Below the pieces are notes generated by a model that ran no database searches, was not told where the DNA came from, and worked only from the letters and a program-made list of their open reading frames with translations. 39,526 nucleotides of DNA, taken from NCBI GenBank assembly GCA_003648195.1, contig QMOK01000003.1:1-39526 (forward strand), given 5' to 3'. The DNA is from Chloroflexota bacterium (lineage in GTDB: Bacteria > Chloroflexota > Anaerolineae > Anaerolineales > UBA11858). Both the position numbers and the translations under genes were made by a program. Below, in pieces: positions 7,670 to 15,928 of this stretch; the first letter of the stretch is position 1; every line of letters begins with the position of its first letter.

Positions 7670-8659
7670 TTACGCTTTATTAGACCATTCTCGCGTTCGG
7701 GCGAATAATTCCTTGAGAGGACGCAATTCGTGAACGGGAAGAGTCAGGTTCTCTGTTTGCGTCCTCTGCCCAGAGAATATGCGATTCCCGCTTGGTAAAC
7801 GCTTAGCCTTCCGCGCAAATGTCTCTCCCTGCAAATAGCCCACAAAAACCATTCTCATTCCGTAAACCCAAATATTAGCCCATTGCGAAGAAGAGATAAG
7901 ATAAGGCTCTTCCCAAGTGGGAATATGCACCCCTATCACACCATCCGGCCATTTAGCAACTTGAAGGTAGCTTAAAGTCTGAAAATTTACCAGCGCTTCA
8001 ACCCGCTCTCTGGGAATGAGCATCAAACGCGTTGTTTGAAATTCTCCTTTGATGTTCTGCCCCCCCAGCGTAACCTCAACAGGTTCGGTAGTATCGCATT
8101 TCAGGGTTACCTTGCCAATGGGGTTTCCGTCACGCGAACGGGACACATCGGCGGGCAAACTATGAATAAGGTGAACGTGTTGCCCGGCTTTTACCGCTTG
8201 TTCTACACGCTGACGAGTTCCAGTGATCAACGCGGTTAGAAAAGCGAATACATAAATCCAATTTCGTACTTGGGGCAAGCCAGGAACCTGTTCGGCGGGG
8301 ATAACAGTTTGAGCCTGCAATAATGTTTGGGGAGATTGATGAGCCAAGCGAATACGGTTTTTCTCTAAAAGCAGCGAGGTGCTCAACGCACATCGCCAGC
8401 CGCCTAAATTGAGAAGGCAATCTTCTGGATTAGCAAACTGCGCCGAACCCCAAACCTCGTGCGGGATTTCCCGGGCGACAAGATAACGTTTGAATGCAAG
8501 CTCCACGCCTTTATAAGCCACAATCTGGCGCAAACGCTCAGGAATGTTTTCGCACCTCTGAGAATAGAAATATGGCAAGGAACGAAGCCCATAAGCTATT
8601 CCAGCCCAAGTCAAATCATCGCTATACGAAAGGGTCAAAAAGTCTGCGCTTGTAACCAT
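7670..8659 (-). CDS. Conserved-looking protein of unknown function
   Basis: I do not recognise this 329-residue protein. It begins MVTSADFLTLSYSDDLTWAG. One hydrophobic segment lies near the middle (NWIYVFAFLTALITG, about residues 134-148). The second half is rich in beta-type sequence (GKVTLKCDTTEPVEVTLGG) and ends with basic residues (FARKAKRLPSGNR). The layout suggests a soluble N-terminal domain, one membrane-like helix and a beta domain on the other side, but no catalytic motif is evident. It lies between ssb and a lipoprotein gene, on the same strand, with its own upstream palindrome (8671-8706), so it may be transcribed separately. Confidence 0.6.
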   Translation of the reverse strand: MVTSADFLTLSYSDDLTWAGIAYGLRSLPYFYSQRCENIPERLRQIVAYKGVELAFKRYLVAREIPHEVWGSAQFANPEDCLLNLGGWRCALSTSLLLEKNRIRLAHQSPQTLLQAQTVIPAEQVPGLPQVRNWIYVFAFLTALITGTRQRVEQAVKAGQHVHLIHSLPADVSRSRDGNPIGKVTLKCDTTEPVEVTLGGQNIKGEFQTTRLMLIPRERVEALVNFQTLSYLQVAKWPDGVIGVHIPTWEEPYLISSSQWANIWVYGMRMVFVGYLQGETFARKAKRLPSGNRIFSGQRTQTENLTLPVHELRPLKELFARTREWSNKA

Positions 8660-8670
8660 GTTTCTATTAA

Positions 8671-8706
8671 GCGTAAAACGTGATCAGTGATGGCTACGTT
8701 TTACGC
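8671..8706. repeat. 11-bp inverted repeat between lipoprotein and unknown gene
   Basis: GCGTAAAACGT (8671-8681) and ACGTTTTACGC (8696-8706) are perfect inverted arms with a 14-base loop. It lies between the stop of the lipoprotein gene (8715) and the start at 8659, both on the minus strand. It could terminate the upstream transcript, though the run of Ts afterwards is poor. It may also belong to a dispersed palindrome family. Confidence 0.55.
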
Positions 8707-8714
8707 CTCATTTT

Positions 8715-9467
8715 TTACTCTATATCTCTCACAATCAAGTCTGTAAAACTAACGGTGACGGCGTTTTCGCCTACAGAGCGAGCGAAAACACCAAAAGACC
8801 CCAACGCAATCTGATCATCAATCACAGAAAATTGATAATCGCCGTTTATGAAAAAGTGAAGTTCGCTATTCTTGGCCCACACGCCCAAGCGAGATTCGCC
8901 AGGGGCTGCCGTGGGAACGGAAGCGCTGGGAAGCCAGTCTTGAGGGGAAAAAGCAACTCCGTTCAAAATACGATCTAAACGCACCTCTCCATCACAAGAC
9001 AACGAATAGCGGTAATAAGAAACATTTCTTGCTGCCCGAAACATTAACCCGTACTCATCTTTACCAACACACAAGTTAGTGCGAGCTGTTATTTCAACAT
9101 AAAAATCAGTGAATAGCGCGCCTTCTAACACACTGTACAAAAAGACTCCGGGAGCATTAATGACCAAGTTTATCGCGTGGTTGTTTATGTTCACGCTCCC
9201 CCTAATAGTGTCTTCTAGCAACCATTCACCTGGCGTGCTGAAATCATCGCTGAAGATGATGTCTCTCGTACCAGGCGAGAATTGGGGGGCAGGTGTAAAC
9301 ATTTGGGTAGGGGCTGGAATTGGTGTTTCGGTAGCGGGAAACCATTCCACCGTTGCCGTGGGAGATGGCGAGGGGGTGACGGTTATTGTCGGTAAGGGCG
9401 CGGGGGTTGGAGCAGCTAGGCAGGAGGTCAGGCTCAACGCCAGGAGGAAGAAAATGATTTTCCGCAT
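8715..9467 (-). CDS. Lipoprotein with Thr/Pro linker and lectin-like domain
   Basis: This 250-residue exported protein has a signal peptide (MRKIIFFLLALSL) with lipobox LTSC, giving acylation at C16. A Pro/Thr-rich spacer to about residue 65 follows. The rest (DIIFSDDFSTPGEWLLED onwards) has the pattern of the concanavalin-like/LamG jelly-roll fold seen in surface glycan-binding proteins, with paired FINGDYQFSVIDDQIALGSFGVFA strands at the end. The substrate is unknown. It starts 9 bases after the purA stop, so it is probably co-transcribed with purA, although the jobs are unrelated. Confidence 0.7.
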   Translation of the reverse strand: MRKIIFFLLALSLTSCLAAPTPAPLPTITVTPSPSPTATVEWFPATETPIPAPTQMFTPAPQFSPGTRDIIFSDDFSTPGEWLLEDTIRGSVNINNHAINLVINAPGVFLYSVLEGALFTDFYVEITARTNLCVGKDEYGLMFRAARNVSYYRYSLSCDGEVRLDRILNGVAFSPQDWLPSASVPTAAPGESRLGVWAKNSELHFFINGDYQFSVIDDQIALGSFGVFARSVGENAVTVSFTDLIVRDIE

Positions 9468-9476
9468 GAGAGGTCT

Positions 9477-10766
9477 CTAACGCCGAATTATCTGGTCTCG
9501 TTCAGGGCCTACAGAAACCAAGCTTACCGGCACATCCACCAAGGTTTCTATACGCTGGATGTATGCCTGCGCCTGAGCGGGGAGATCCGCCCATTTCCGC
9601 ACCTCCCAAACGTCTTTCTCCCACCCTGGCAATTCTTCGTAAACAGGTTCAAAGGGAGTTAAATCTTTTGGGCCGAGGGGGAGATTTTCTAGCGTTTTGC
9701 CATCAGTTTTGTATCCCGTGCAAATTCGCAGGGTATTAAGCCCGGTGAGGATATCCAATTTGGTGAGAGTAAGCTCGGTGAGGCCATTGATTTGAACCGC
9801 GTACCGCAAGAGAACAGCGTCTAACCACCCCACTCGGCGTGGACGCCCTGTAGTGGTTCCAAACTCATCCCAGGGGTTGGTGCCTGTTCCCCTTAGGCGT
9901 GTTGCCGCCTCCCCGAACACTTCGGTGGGGAATGGGCCTTCGCCTACGCGGGTTTGGAAGGCTTTGGTTACCCCAACCACGCGATTGGTGCGGCCTACGC
10001 CTAATCCTAGCCCCACCAGGGCGCCAGGGGCAGTAGGTGTAGAGCTGGTCACGAAGGGATAGGTTCCATGGTCTAGGTCTAGCAATGTACCCTGCGCGCC
10101 TTCTGCCAGCACATATTTGCCGTTTTTGAGGGCGGTTGATAATAGGGTCGTTATGTCACCCACGTAGGGGGCCAATATGCGGGCATATCCAACGTATTCT
10201 TGAGCTACAGATTGCGCGTCAAGGGGTGGCGCGCCATAAAGTGATGTGAGTTGCTGGTTGATTTTTTCAATATGCGCCATAATTTCATCGGCGAATGTTT
10301 CTGGAGAAAGAACGGATTCCATGCGGATTCCGCTTCGAGCGGCTTTGTCATTGTAGGCTGGGCCAATTCCTCGTTGGGTGGTGCCAATTTTGCCTGCGCC
10401 ACGGGCCATCTCGCGGGCCTTGTCTAGGGCAATGTGCCCAGGGGTAATTACGTGCGCAGCGTATGAGATGCGCATGCGCTGAGGGTTAATGTTAACGCCC
10501 GCTCCACGGATTTGTTCCATTTCGGCCAGCAACACGGCGGGGTTGATGACCATCCCGTTTCCTAGCACGCCAATGGTATGGGGGTGAATTACGCCAGAGG
10601 GGATGAGGTGGAGCTTGAAAGTTTGCTCTCCCACTGTAACGGTATGCCCGGCGTTATCTCCTCCCGAATAACGGGCTACGTAATCTGCCTCCGAGGCTAA
10701 TAAATCTACCACGCGCCCTTTCCCCTCGTCTCCCCATTGCGCGCCAACTATGATATTGAATGTCAT
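9477..10766 (-). CDS. purA: Adenylosuccinate synthetase
   Basis: This 429-residue cytosolic enzyme makes adenylosuccinate from IMP, aspartate and GTP, the first AMP-specific step of purine synthesis. The N-terminal GTP-binding loop QWGDEGKG holds catalytic D13 and K16, and SGGDNAGHTV holds H41. GTTQRGIGPAYNDKAARSGIRM and GTTTGRPRRVGWLDAV are further family blocks. Length is standard (about 430). The start ATG 10766 has a strong ribosome site (AGGAGGTAATC). The divergent gene at 10985 leaves a 218-base region with a hairpin (10869-10891). Confidence 0.98.
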   Translation of the reverse strand: MTFNIIVGAQWGDEGKGRVVDLLASEADYVARYSGGDNAGHTVTVGEQTFKLHLIPSGVIHPHTIGVLGNGMVINPAVLLAEMEQIRGAGVNINPQRMRISYAAHVITPGHIALDKAREMARGAGKIGTTQRGIGPAYNDKAARSGIRMESVLSPETFADEIMAHIEKINQQLTSLYGAPPLDAQSVAQEYVGYARILAPYVGDITTLLSTALKNGKYVLAEGAQGTLLDLDHGTYPFVTSSTPTAPGALVGLGLGVGRTNRVVGVTKAFQTRVGEGPFPTEVFGEAATRLRGTGTNPWDEFGTTTGRPRRVGWLDAVLLRYAVQINGLTELTLTKLDILTGLNTLRICTGYKTDGKTLENLPLGPKDLTPFEPVYEELPGWEKDVWEVRKWADLPAQAQAYIQRIETLVDVPVSLVSVGPERDQIIRR

Positions 10767-10868
10767 GATTACCTCCTAAGTACTTTAAGGTGATGTTTTT
10801 CACTACTCTAAAACAGCTAAAGCATTGAAAATGTTAGCGGTCAGTTCATGCATGTCACCCCAAAAATT

Positions 10869-10891
10869 GGGCAAGCTTTAGAAGTTTGCCC
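10869..10891. repeat. Hairpin in purA / dehydrogenase divergent region
   Basis: GGGCAAGCTT (10869-10878) pairs with AAGTTTGCCC (10882-10891) at 9 of 10 positions around a 3-base loop. It sits in the divergent intergenic region, where it cannot be a terminator for either gene, so an operator or leader structure is possible. The regulator is unknown. Confidence 0.4.
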
Positions 10892-10984
10892 CAAGATTGG
10901 AATGATACATTTATTCTAGCATAAACCACCTAAGAATAAATACAAAGGTAAAATAATACCATAAGTAAAAACGAGGAAAAATCC

Positions 10985-11995
10985 ATGCTTAAAAAAACAA
11001 CTTTAATTACCGGCGTTTGCGGTGAAATTGGGCAGGCACTTCTAGAAACCCTCGCCGAGAAAAAAGAACACAACATAGTCACTTTCGACTTAAAACCGCT
11101 TCCTAAGGCATTTCAGGGAAAATCTACCCACATTGAGGGGGACATCCTAGACGAAAGTATCCTTGCTCATTTAGCTAATGAATATGAGTTTGAAGTTATT
11201 TATCATATGGCAGCTCTGCTTTCTACAACTGGAGAAAAGAAACCGCTGCTAGCCCACGAAGTTAATGCCTGCGGGACGATTGCGCTCATGGAAATAGCCA
11301 GTAAGCAATCCCGGGCGCGCGGTGAGCGGGTCAAGTTCATCTTTCCCAGCTCAATTGCCGCCTATGGCCTCCCCGACCTAAAAACCAAAACGGAACATTA
11401 TTACATTGGCGAAAAGGAATGTACCGAGCCTACCACCATGTATGGATGCACCAAGCTCTACTGTGAGAAAATAGGGAATTATTATAGCGAATATTTGTTG
11501 CAGTTGGCAGAAGAAGCGCCAGTGCGGATGGATTTCCGGTCACTGCGTTTTCCGGGATTAATTAGCGCTTTCACCGTTCCCAGCGGGGGAACCAGCGACT
11601 TTGGTCCCGAGATGTTACACGCTGCCGCCCAAAATAAGCCGTATGCCTGCTTCGTGCGCCGTGATGTGCGCATCCCATTCATGGTTATGCCAGACGCAGT
11701 AAAATCTCTTATCACGCTAGCAAATGCTCCGTTAGAAAATTTAAGTACGCGGGTCTATAATGTGACTAGTTTTAGCCTCTCCGCCGAAGATTTCGAAGAG
11801 CAGGTGCAAAAATATTTCCCCAACGCAGAAATCACGTTTGAACCAGACCTAAAGCGTCAGGCTATTGTTGATAGTTGGCCCGCCGATTTGAATGACGATG
11901 CAGCTCGCAAAGATTGGGGGTGGAAACCAGATTATGACGTCACACGGGCTTTTGAAGAATATTTAGTGCCTAATATCCGCAAGCGTTACAGATAG
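10985..11995 (+). CDS. NAD-dependent SDR, L-threonine 3-dehydrogenase type
   Basis: This is a 336-residue extended short-chain dehydrogenase. The Rossmann motif is TGVCGEIG (G10, G13, G16), and the catalytic pair is Y153-x3-K157 (MYGCTKLYCE). The C-terminal half matches SDR-type threonine dehydrogenases rather than sugar epimerases: RSLRFPGLISA, then PFMVMPDAVKSL, and a C-terminal RQAIVDSWPADLNDDAARKDWGW. These enzymes oxidise L-threonine to 2-amino-3-ketobutyrate with NAD+. The next family member needed for threonine breakdown (glycine C-acetyltransferase) is not adjacent. A short insert before the catalytic Tyr (KTKTEHYYIGEKE) is longer than I expect, so substrate assignment is moderately sure. 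Confidence 0.75.
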   Translation: MLKKTTLITGVCGEIGQALLETLAEKKEHNIVTFDLKPLPKAFQGKSTHIEGDILDESILAHLANEYEFEVIYHMAALLSTTGEKKPLLAHEVNACGTIALMEIASKQSRARGERVKFIFPSSIAAYGLPDLKTKTEHYYIGEKECTEPTTMYGCTKLYCEKIGNYYSEYLLQLAEEAPVRMDFRSLRFPGLISAFTVPSGGTSDFGPEMLHAAAQNKPYACFVRRDVRIPFMVMPDAVKSLITLANAPLENLSTRVYNVTSFSLSAEDFEEQVQKYFPNAEITFEPDLKRQAIVDSWPADLNDDAARKDWGWKPDYDVTRAFEEYLVPNIRKRYR

Positions 11996-12440
11996 GGGGT
12001 CTTGGGAAGAGCAACACAGAGGAACACAGAACAATCATCAACAAAACTAGAATTTGTGTTAAAATACCTCCTTACAATCTGATAAACGCGCTCGAAAACC
12101 TGCACAAGAGATTCATAAAAAGGCGTGACTCATGTATGAAAAATGTGCAAAACGACATGAATGTCGTCCTACGAAACCGTAACGCGATATTTATATCGCC
12201 TTTTGTTGCACACATTCAACAGATGAGCCAAAGGCGCTGTTATACAACATCTAGCTCAGACAAGCTGAAACCAAAAAATCTTTCAACTCACACGCAATAT
12301 GCCGCAGCGGAGCATGAGGTACACAGAGAAGCATTACGATGTAACTCTGTGGTAAATTTTTTGTTTCGCTGTACACACCATTCGGTATTGTGCAAATATT
12401 TTATTGCTAGATACTAAAACAAATACATGGAGGTATTATT
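11996..12440. other. Intergenic region with MITE copy A
   Basis: This 445-base gap between the dehydrogenase and phosphofructokinase genes contains the 105-bp element at 12126-12230. An open frame at 12136-12417 runs through that element and is not a gene. The rest shows no convincing gene; the A/T-rich end before 12441 probably contains the phosphofructokinase promoter and a good ribosome site (GGAGG at 12430-12434). Confidence 0.7.
12120..12236 (-). mobile_element. MITE family 1, copy A (105 bp) with 6-bp target duplication
   Basis: The element occupies 12126-12230 with ends TGACTCAT and ATGAGCCA, flanked by direct repeats AAGGCG (12120-12125 and 12231-12236). Inside are palindromes CGACATGAATGTCG and CGATATTTATATCG. 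Read on the minus strand it aligns over its full length with copy B (13655-13759), which has exactly the same length. It encodes no protein. Confidence 0.8.
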
Positions 12441-13649
12441 ATGGCAAATATAAATAAAAAAAAGGGTGTTCTCGGCATTCTCACAGGCGGCGGTGACGTT
12501 CCGGGGTTGAACCCAGCCATTCGCGCAGTCACTATCCGTGCCATTCGCGAGGGGTATCAGGTCATTGGTCTCCGGCGAGGTTGGGCAGGCATTATGGAAA
12601 TGATCCGTGATAAGAAGGCGGATAACTCCAGAAACTATGAGATATTAACCGAAGAAGTTGTCAATAAAAAAGGAAGAACGGGGGGAACATTCCTCCATAC
12701 TTCGCGAACGCGCCCCAGCCGTGTTCCAAAAAACAATGTTCCTGTACACTTGCAAGAACAATATAGCAAAGAAGTGAATGATCTCACCGCAGAGGTTATC
12801 AAAAATCTTGATTTCCTAGGCATTGATTACCTAATTCCAATCGGCGGCGATGATACATTAAGCTATGCCGTTGAACTGTACCAAAAAGGCGTCAAAATTG
12901 TCGCCATCCCCAAAACAATGGACAACGATGTTCCCGGCACAGACTACTGCATCGGATTTAGCACCTGTGTCACCCGCACCATTGAAATTACTAACAGCCT
13001 GCGCACAACAGCAGGCTCCCACGAGCGTTTTCTGGTCTTGGAAGTTTTTGGGCGTTATGCGGGTTTCACCGCTATGCTGCCCACAATGGCCGGAGCAGCC
13101 AATCGCTGTGTGATTCCCGAATATAAGTTTGACATGGATAATCTAACCGAACTTTTAACAATTGACCGCATGGAGAATCCTAGCCAATACTCAATTGTCT
13201 TGGTTTCGGAAGGGTCTATGTTCAAAGGCGGAGAAATGATATTCAAGGACTCTACAACCGATGCCTATGGTCACAAAAAATTAGGGGGGATCGGAGACCT
13301 AGTTTCCGAAGAACTCAAAAACCGTTCTCCTAAATTTAACAATGGTACTCCTATTGACGTTGTCAATCAAAAACTGGGATATTTGGTACGTGGCGGCAGC
13401 CCAGACGCCATCGACTCCATCGCGCCTATGGTCTATGGCAACTTGGCTCTAGACTTGGTTCTAGAAGGCGTTCATGGCCGGCTAGTAGTTCTAAAAAATG
13501 GCCGTTATGACAATGTTCCTATTGAGATAGTCGCCCGCTCAAGCAAAGTTGTTGACATACACAAACATTACAATATAGAACGCCTGCGCCCACGCTACAA
13601 ACGCTTCACGATGAAACCTCTCTTCATCATGACCAGTGATCTAGAGTAA
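12441..13649 (+). CDS. pfp: Phosphofructokinase, PPi-type active site
   Basis: This 402-residue glycolytic enzyme phosphorylates fructose 6-phosphate. The phosphate loop is LTGGGDVPGLN (residues 14-24). The two positions that separate diphosphate users from ATP users are both of PPi type: GGDDT (D138, where ATP enzymes have Gly) and PKTMDND (K158, where ATP enzymes have Gly). The catalytic base is D161. If correct, the reaction is reversible and uses PPi as donor. The ribosome site is ATGGAGGTATTATT before ATG. The gene is flanked by inverted MITEs: copy A ends 210 bases before its start, and copy B's target duplication includes the last base of its stop codon. The donor preference is inferred from two residues. 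Confidence 0.9.
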   Translation: MANINKKKGVLGILTGGGDVPGLNPAIRAVTIRAIREGYQVIGLRRGWAGIMEMIRDKKADNSRNYEILTEEVVNKKGRTGGTFLHTSRTRPSRVPKNNVPVHLQEQYSKEVNDLTAEVIKNLDFLGIDYLIPIGGDDTLSYAVELYQKGVKIVAIPKTMDNDVPGTDYCIGFSTCVTRTIEITNSLRTTAGSHERFLVLEVFGRYAGFTAMLPTMAGAANRCVIPEYKFDMDNLTELLTIDRMENPSQYSIVLVSEGSMFKGGEMIFKDSTTDAYGHKKLGGIGDLVSEELKNRSPKFNNGTPIDVVNQKLGYLVRGGSPDAIDSIAPMVYGNLALDLVLEGVHGRLVVLKNGRYDNVPIEIVARSSKVVDIHKHYNIERLRPRYKRFTMKPLFIMTSDLE

Positions 13650-13765
13650 GTATTTGGCTCATCTGTTGAAAGTGTGCGGGGAAAGGCGACATAAATATCG
13701 CGTTACGCTTTCGTAATACGACATTCATGTCGCTTTACACAATATTTATATATGAGCCAAGTATT
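13649..13765 (+). mobile_element. MITE family 1, copy B (105 bp) with 6-bp target duplication
   Basis: The element occupies 13655-13759 with ends TGGCTCAT and ATGAGCCA and flanking direct repeats AGTATT (13649-13654 and 13760-13765). The internal palindrome CGACATTCATGTCG is shared with copy A. It lies immediately behind the phosphofructokinase stop codon, in inverse orientation to copy A. Confidence 0.8.
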
Positions 13766-13768
13766 TTT

Positions 13769-13955
13769 GGTTCTTCAGGAAATAGAGGGGTTGCACTTAA
13801 CGAAGTAAGCCCTCTATGTCGCGGTGAGGAACATCTTTTGTGACATGACAGCCGCCCCCCAACTGTCTGAGGGATTGCCGTATCTCCTGCCAACGGTACG
13901 CAAAGCGAAAACGGAGGTTCGCAATGACCTCTATCCCACTACTTCCCATTGAGCT
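13769..13955 (+). mobile_element. MITE family 3, copy D (about 187 bp)
   Basis: It begins GGTTCTTCAGGAAAT and ends near CTTCCCATTGAGC, an imperfect inverted end. It aligns with the reverse complement of 20502-20682 over nearly its full length, including TCTGAGGGATTGCCG and AACGGAGGTTCGCAATGAC. It lies 3 bases from the target duplication of MITE copy B. No clean target duplication remains for this copy. Confidence 0.65.
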
Positions 13956-14141
13956 ATACTTTTCACAATTACCTAATACACGGTCAATGCCATTTAATTG
14001 AGGAGTATGTCATTTCAAACGCAGAGAGAGATTTTTCCCGCGCGAGTAAATTTTAGTTAATGAAATACCACCCCAAAAATGGACTGACCTTTAAATATTA
14101 GAAAGGTACACTATGAACAAAACAACAAAAAGGAGTAAACC
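13956..14141 (+). promoter_or_regulatory. Upstream region of the phosphate transporter gene
   Basis: These 186 bases hold no long gene. Just before the transporter start lies a short frame, ATG 14113 to TAG 14151 (12 codons, preceded by AAAGG), whose stop overlaps the transporter start region in another frame. It could be a leader peptide, but this is weak. The ribosome site AAAGGAG (14129-14135) serves the TTG start at 14142. Confidence 0.35.
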
Positions 14142-15140
14142 TTGTTATTAGGATTATCCCCTTTTATGCTAATATTCGTCGCCACGGCACTGTTATTTGA
14201 TTTCTTAAATGGATTTCACGACAGCGCGAATGCAGTAGCGACAATGATCTCATCCAGAGCTATGGGGCCTCGAAAAGCCTTAATACTCAATGCTGTTGCT
14301 AACTTTATCGGCCCATTTCTCTTTGGTGTAGCCGTAGCCGAGACCATCGGACACGAAGTAATAGCAGAGAGCGCGGCAAGTTACACAGTCATTCTCGCGG
14401 CTCTTGTAGGGGCTATCTTGTGGAATATATTCACCTGGCTAATGGGAATTCCTTCTAGTTCGTCTCACGCGCTAATAGGCGGATTGGTAGGGGCGGCAAT
14501 CATTGGGAATGGCTTTGAAGCCATCCTTTTGCCCGGCTTAGAAAAAGTATTGCTAGCATTGCTCCTCTCGCCCATTATTGGGATGTTCTCAGGATTTCTC
14601 TTGATGAAAATCACCCTTTTTCTGGCTCGTGGAGCAACCCCCCGAATTAACCATTTCTTCAAGCATGCTCAAATAGTAACCGCCACAACGTTGGCACTAA
14701 GCCATGGAGCCAACGACGCCCAGAAAACAATGGGAATGATCACTATGGTACTTTTGGTAGAAGGAATTTTGCCGCATTTTGTTGTCCCCACTTGGGTAAT
14801 CGCCGCCTGCGCTGGAGCGATGTCACTTGGCACGGCATTGGGCGGCTGGAAAATCATCCGCACTTTGGGTAGCAAATTCTACAAAGTTCGCCCAGTGCAT
14901 AGTTTCACTTCTCAGCTAGCCTCGGCGGGGATAATTTTAGGCGCGGCAATTTTCGGCGGTCCAGTGAGTACCACACAGGTGGTGAGCACTTCTATTTTAG
15001 GCGCAGGCTCGGCGGACAGAGTGAACAAAGTCCGCTGGGGAGTTGTTAAAGAAATCATGGTCGCTTGGCTGCTAACTATTCCCGCCTCGGGACTTTTCGG
15101 GGCATTGGTATATCTAGGACTAAAATATATAGGATTATAA
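14142..15140 (+). CDS. pit: Inorganic phosphate transporter, PiT family
   Basis: This 332-residue membrane carrier imports phosphate with a cation. Both family signature repeats are present: FLNGFHDSANAVATMISSRAM near residue 22-42 and LSHGANDAQKTMGMI near residue 185-199, the inverted-topology pair. About nine to ten hydrophobic segments are seen. The start is TTG 14142, supported by AAGGAG 7 bases upstream; an internal ATG would be residue 9. The DUF47 gene follows at 17 bases, and this pairing is the standard low-affinity phosphate uptake arrangement. Confidence 0.93.
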   Translation: MLLGLSPFMLIFVATALLFDFLNGFHDSANAVATMISSRAMGPRKALILNAVANFIGPFLFGVAVAETIGHEVIAESAASYTVILAALVGAILWNIFTWLMGIPSSSSHALIGGLVGAAIIGNGFEAILLPGLEKVLLALLLSPIIGMFSGFLLMKITLFLARGATPRINHFFKHAQIVTATTLALSHGANDAQKTMGMITMVLLVEGILPHFVVPTWVIAACAGAMSLGTALGGWKIIRTLGSKFYKVRPVHSFTSQLASAGIILGAAIFGGPVSTTQVVSTSILGAGSADRVNKVRWGVVKEIMVAWLLTIPASGLFGALVYLGLKYIGL

Positions 15141-15157
15141 TAAAACAGGAGAAAAAA

Positions 15158-15790
15158 ATGGGATGGTTACAAAAAATATTTAAAGGAAAACGTCCAGATC
15201 GTTTCATTCAGTTATTGATACAGCAAGCCGAATACACAGTTCAAGGAGCAGACGCTTTACTTGAATATCTTAAAAAACCTAGCAAAAAACACGCGGATGA
15301 AGTCTCTCGTATAGAAAAAGAAGCTGATGAAATAAGGCGCATTTTAATAGCTGAATTGAACAATACTTTTGTCACTCCAATTGACAGAGAAGATATTCAC
15401 GCTCTCTCGCGTGCCATTGACGACGTGCTAGATTACGCATTATCAACAGTTGATGAAATGTATATCTTAGAAGTGCAACCCAATGAATACTTGCGCCGCA
15501 TGATTTCAATGCTAGGAGACGCCGCTCGTGAAATCCACTTAGCGGTACAACGATTAGAGGACCACCCAACAGTAGCCGAAGAACACGCTGTGCGGGCCAA
15601 AGCGCTGCACAACCGTATGGAGAAAGTCTACCGCGAAGCTCTAGCAGAATTATTCCATCGCCCGCAAGACATTAACCACATCATGCAAATGCTCAAACTG
15701 CGCGAGACTTACCGCCACTTAAGCAATGCCGGCGACCGTTGGGATGAAGCCGCAAACACTATGCACGATATTGTAGTAAAAATGCCTTAA
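15158..15790 (+). CDS. DUF47 (PhoU-like) partner of Pit
   Basis: This 210-residue, all-helical cytoplasmic protein has the DUF47/PhoU_div pattern: MGWLQKIFKGKRPDRFIQLL at the start, then VSRIEKEADEIRRILIAEL, DREDIHALSRAIDDVLDYA with acidic metal-site residues, and a second bundle ending in YRHLSNAGDRWDEAANTMHDIVVK. Members regulate or assist PiT transporters. I start at ATG 15158 (AACAGGAGAAAAAA ahead); the open frame extends back into pit but the family begins here. Confidence 0.92.
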   Translation: MGWLQKIFKGKRPDRFIQLLIQQAEYTVQGADALLEYLKKPSKKHADEVSRIEKEADEIRRILIAELNNTFVTPIDREDIHALSRAIDDVLDYALSTVDEMYILEVQPNEYLRRMISMLGDAAREIHLAVQRLEDHPTVAEEHAVRAKALHNRMEKVYREALAELFHRPQDINHIMQMLKLRETYRHLSNAGDRWDEAANTMHDIVVKMP

Positions 15791-15928
15791 ATTTTTAAAT
15801 TTGTGTGAAAATTTGGTGCGAAGACAACAAGCAAATTAACCTCTTCTCAAAAAAAGGGCAGCTTACACAACCCTACGCTCCAGAGCGGCAAAACGCCCAA
15901 GAACAACAAAACCGGAGAAAGTGCCATT

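Noticed and set aside
12136-12417. A 93-codon plus-strand open frame
   Set aside because: It runs through MITE copy A, has no good ribosome site, and its protein has no recognisable features.
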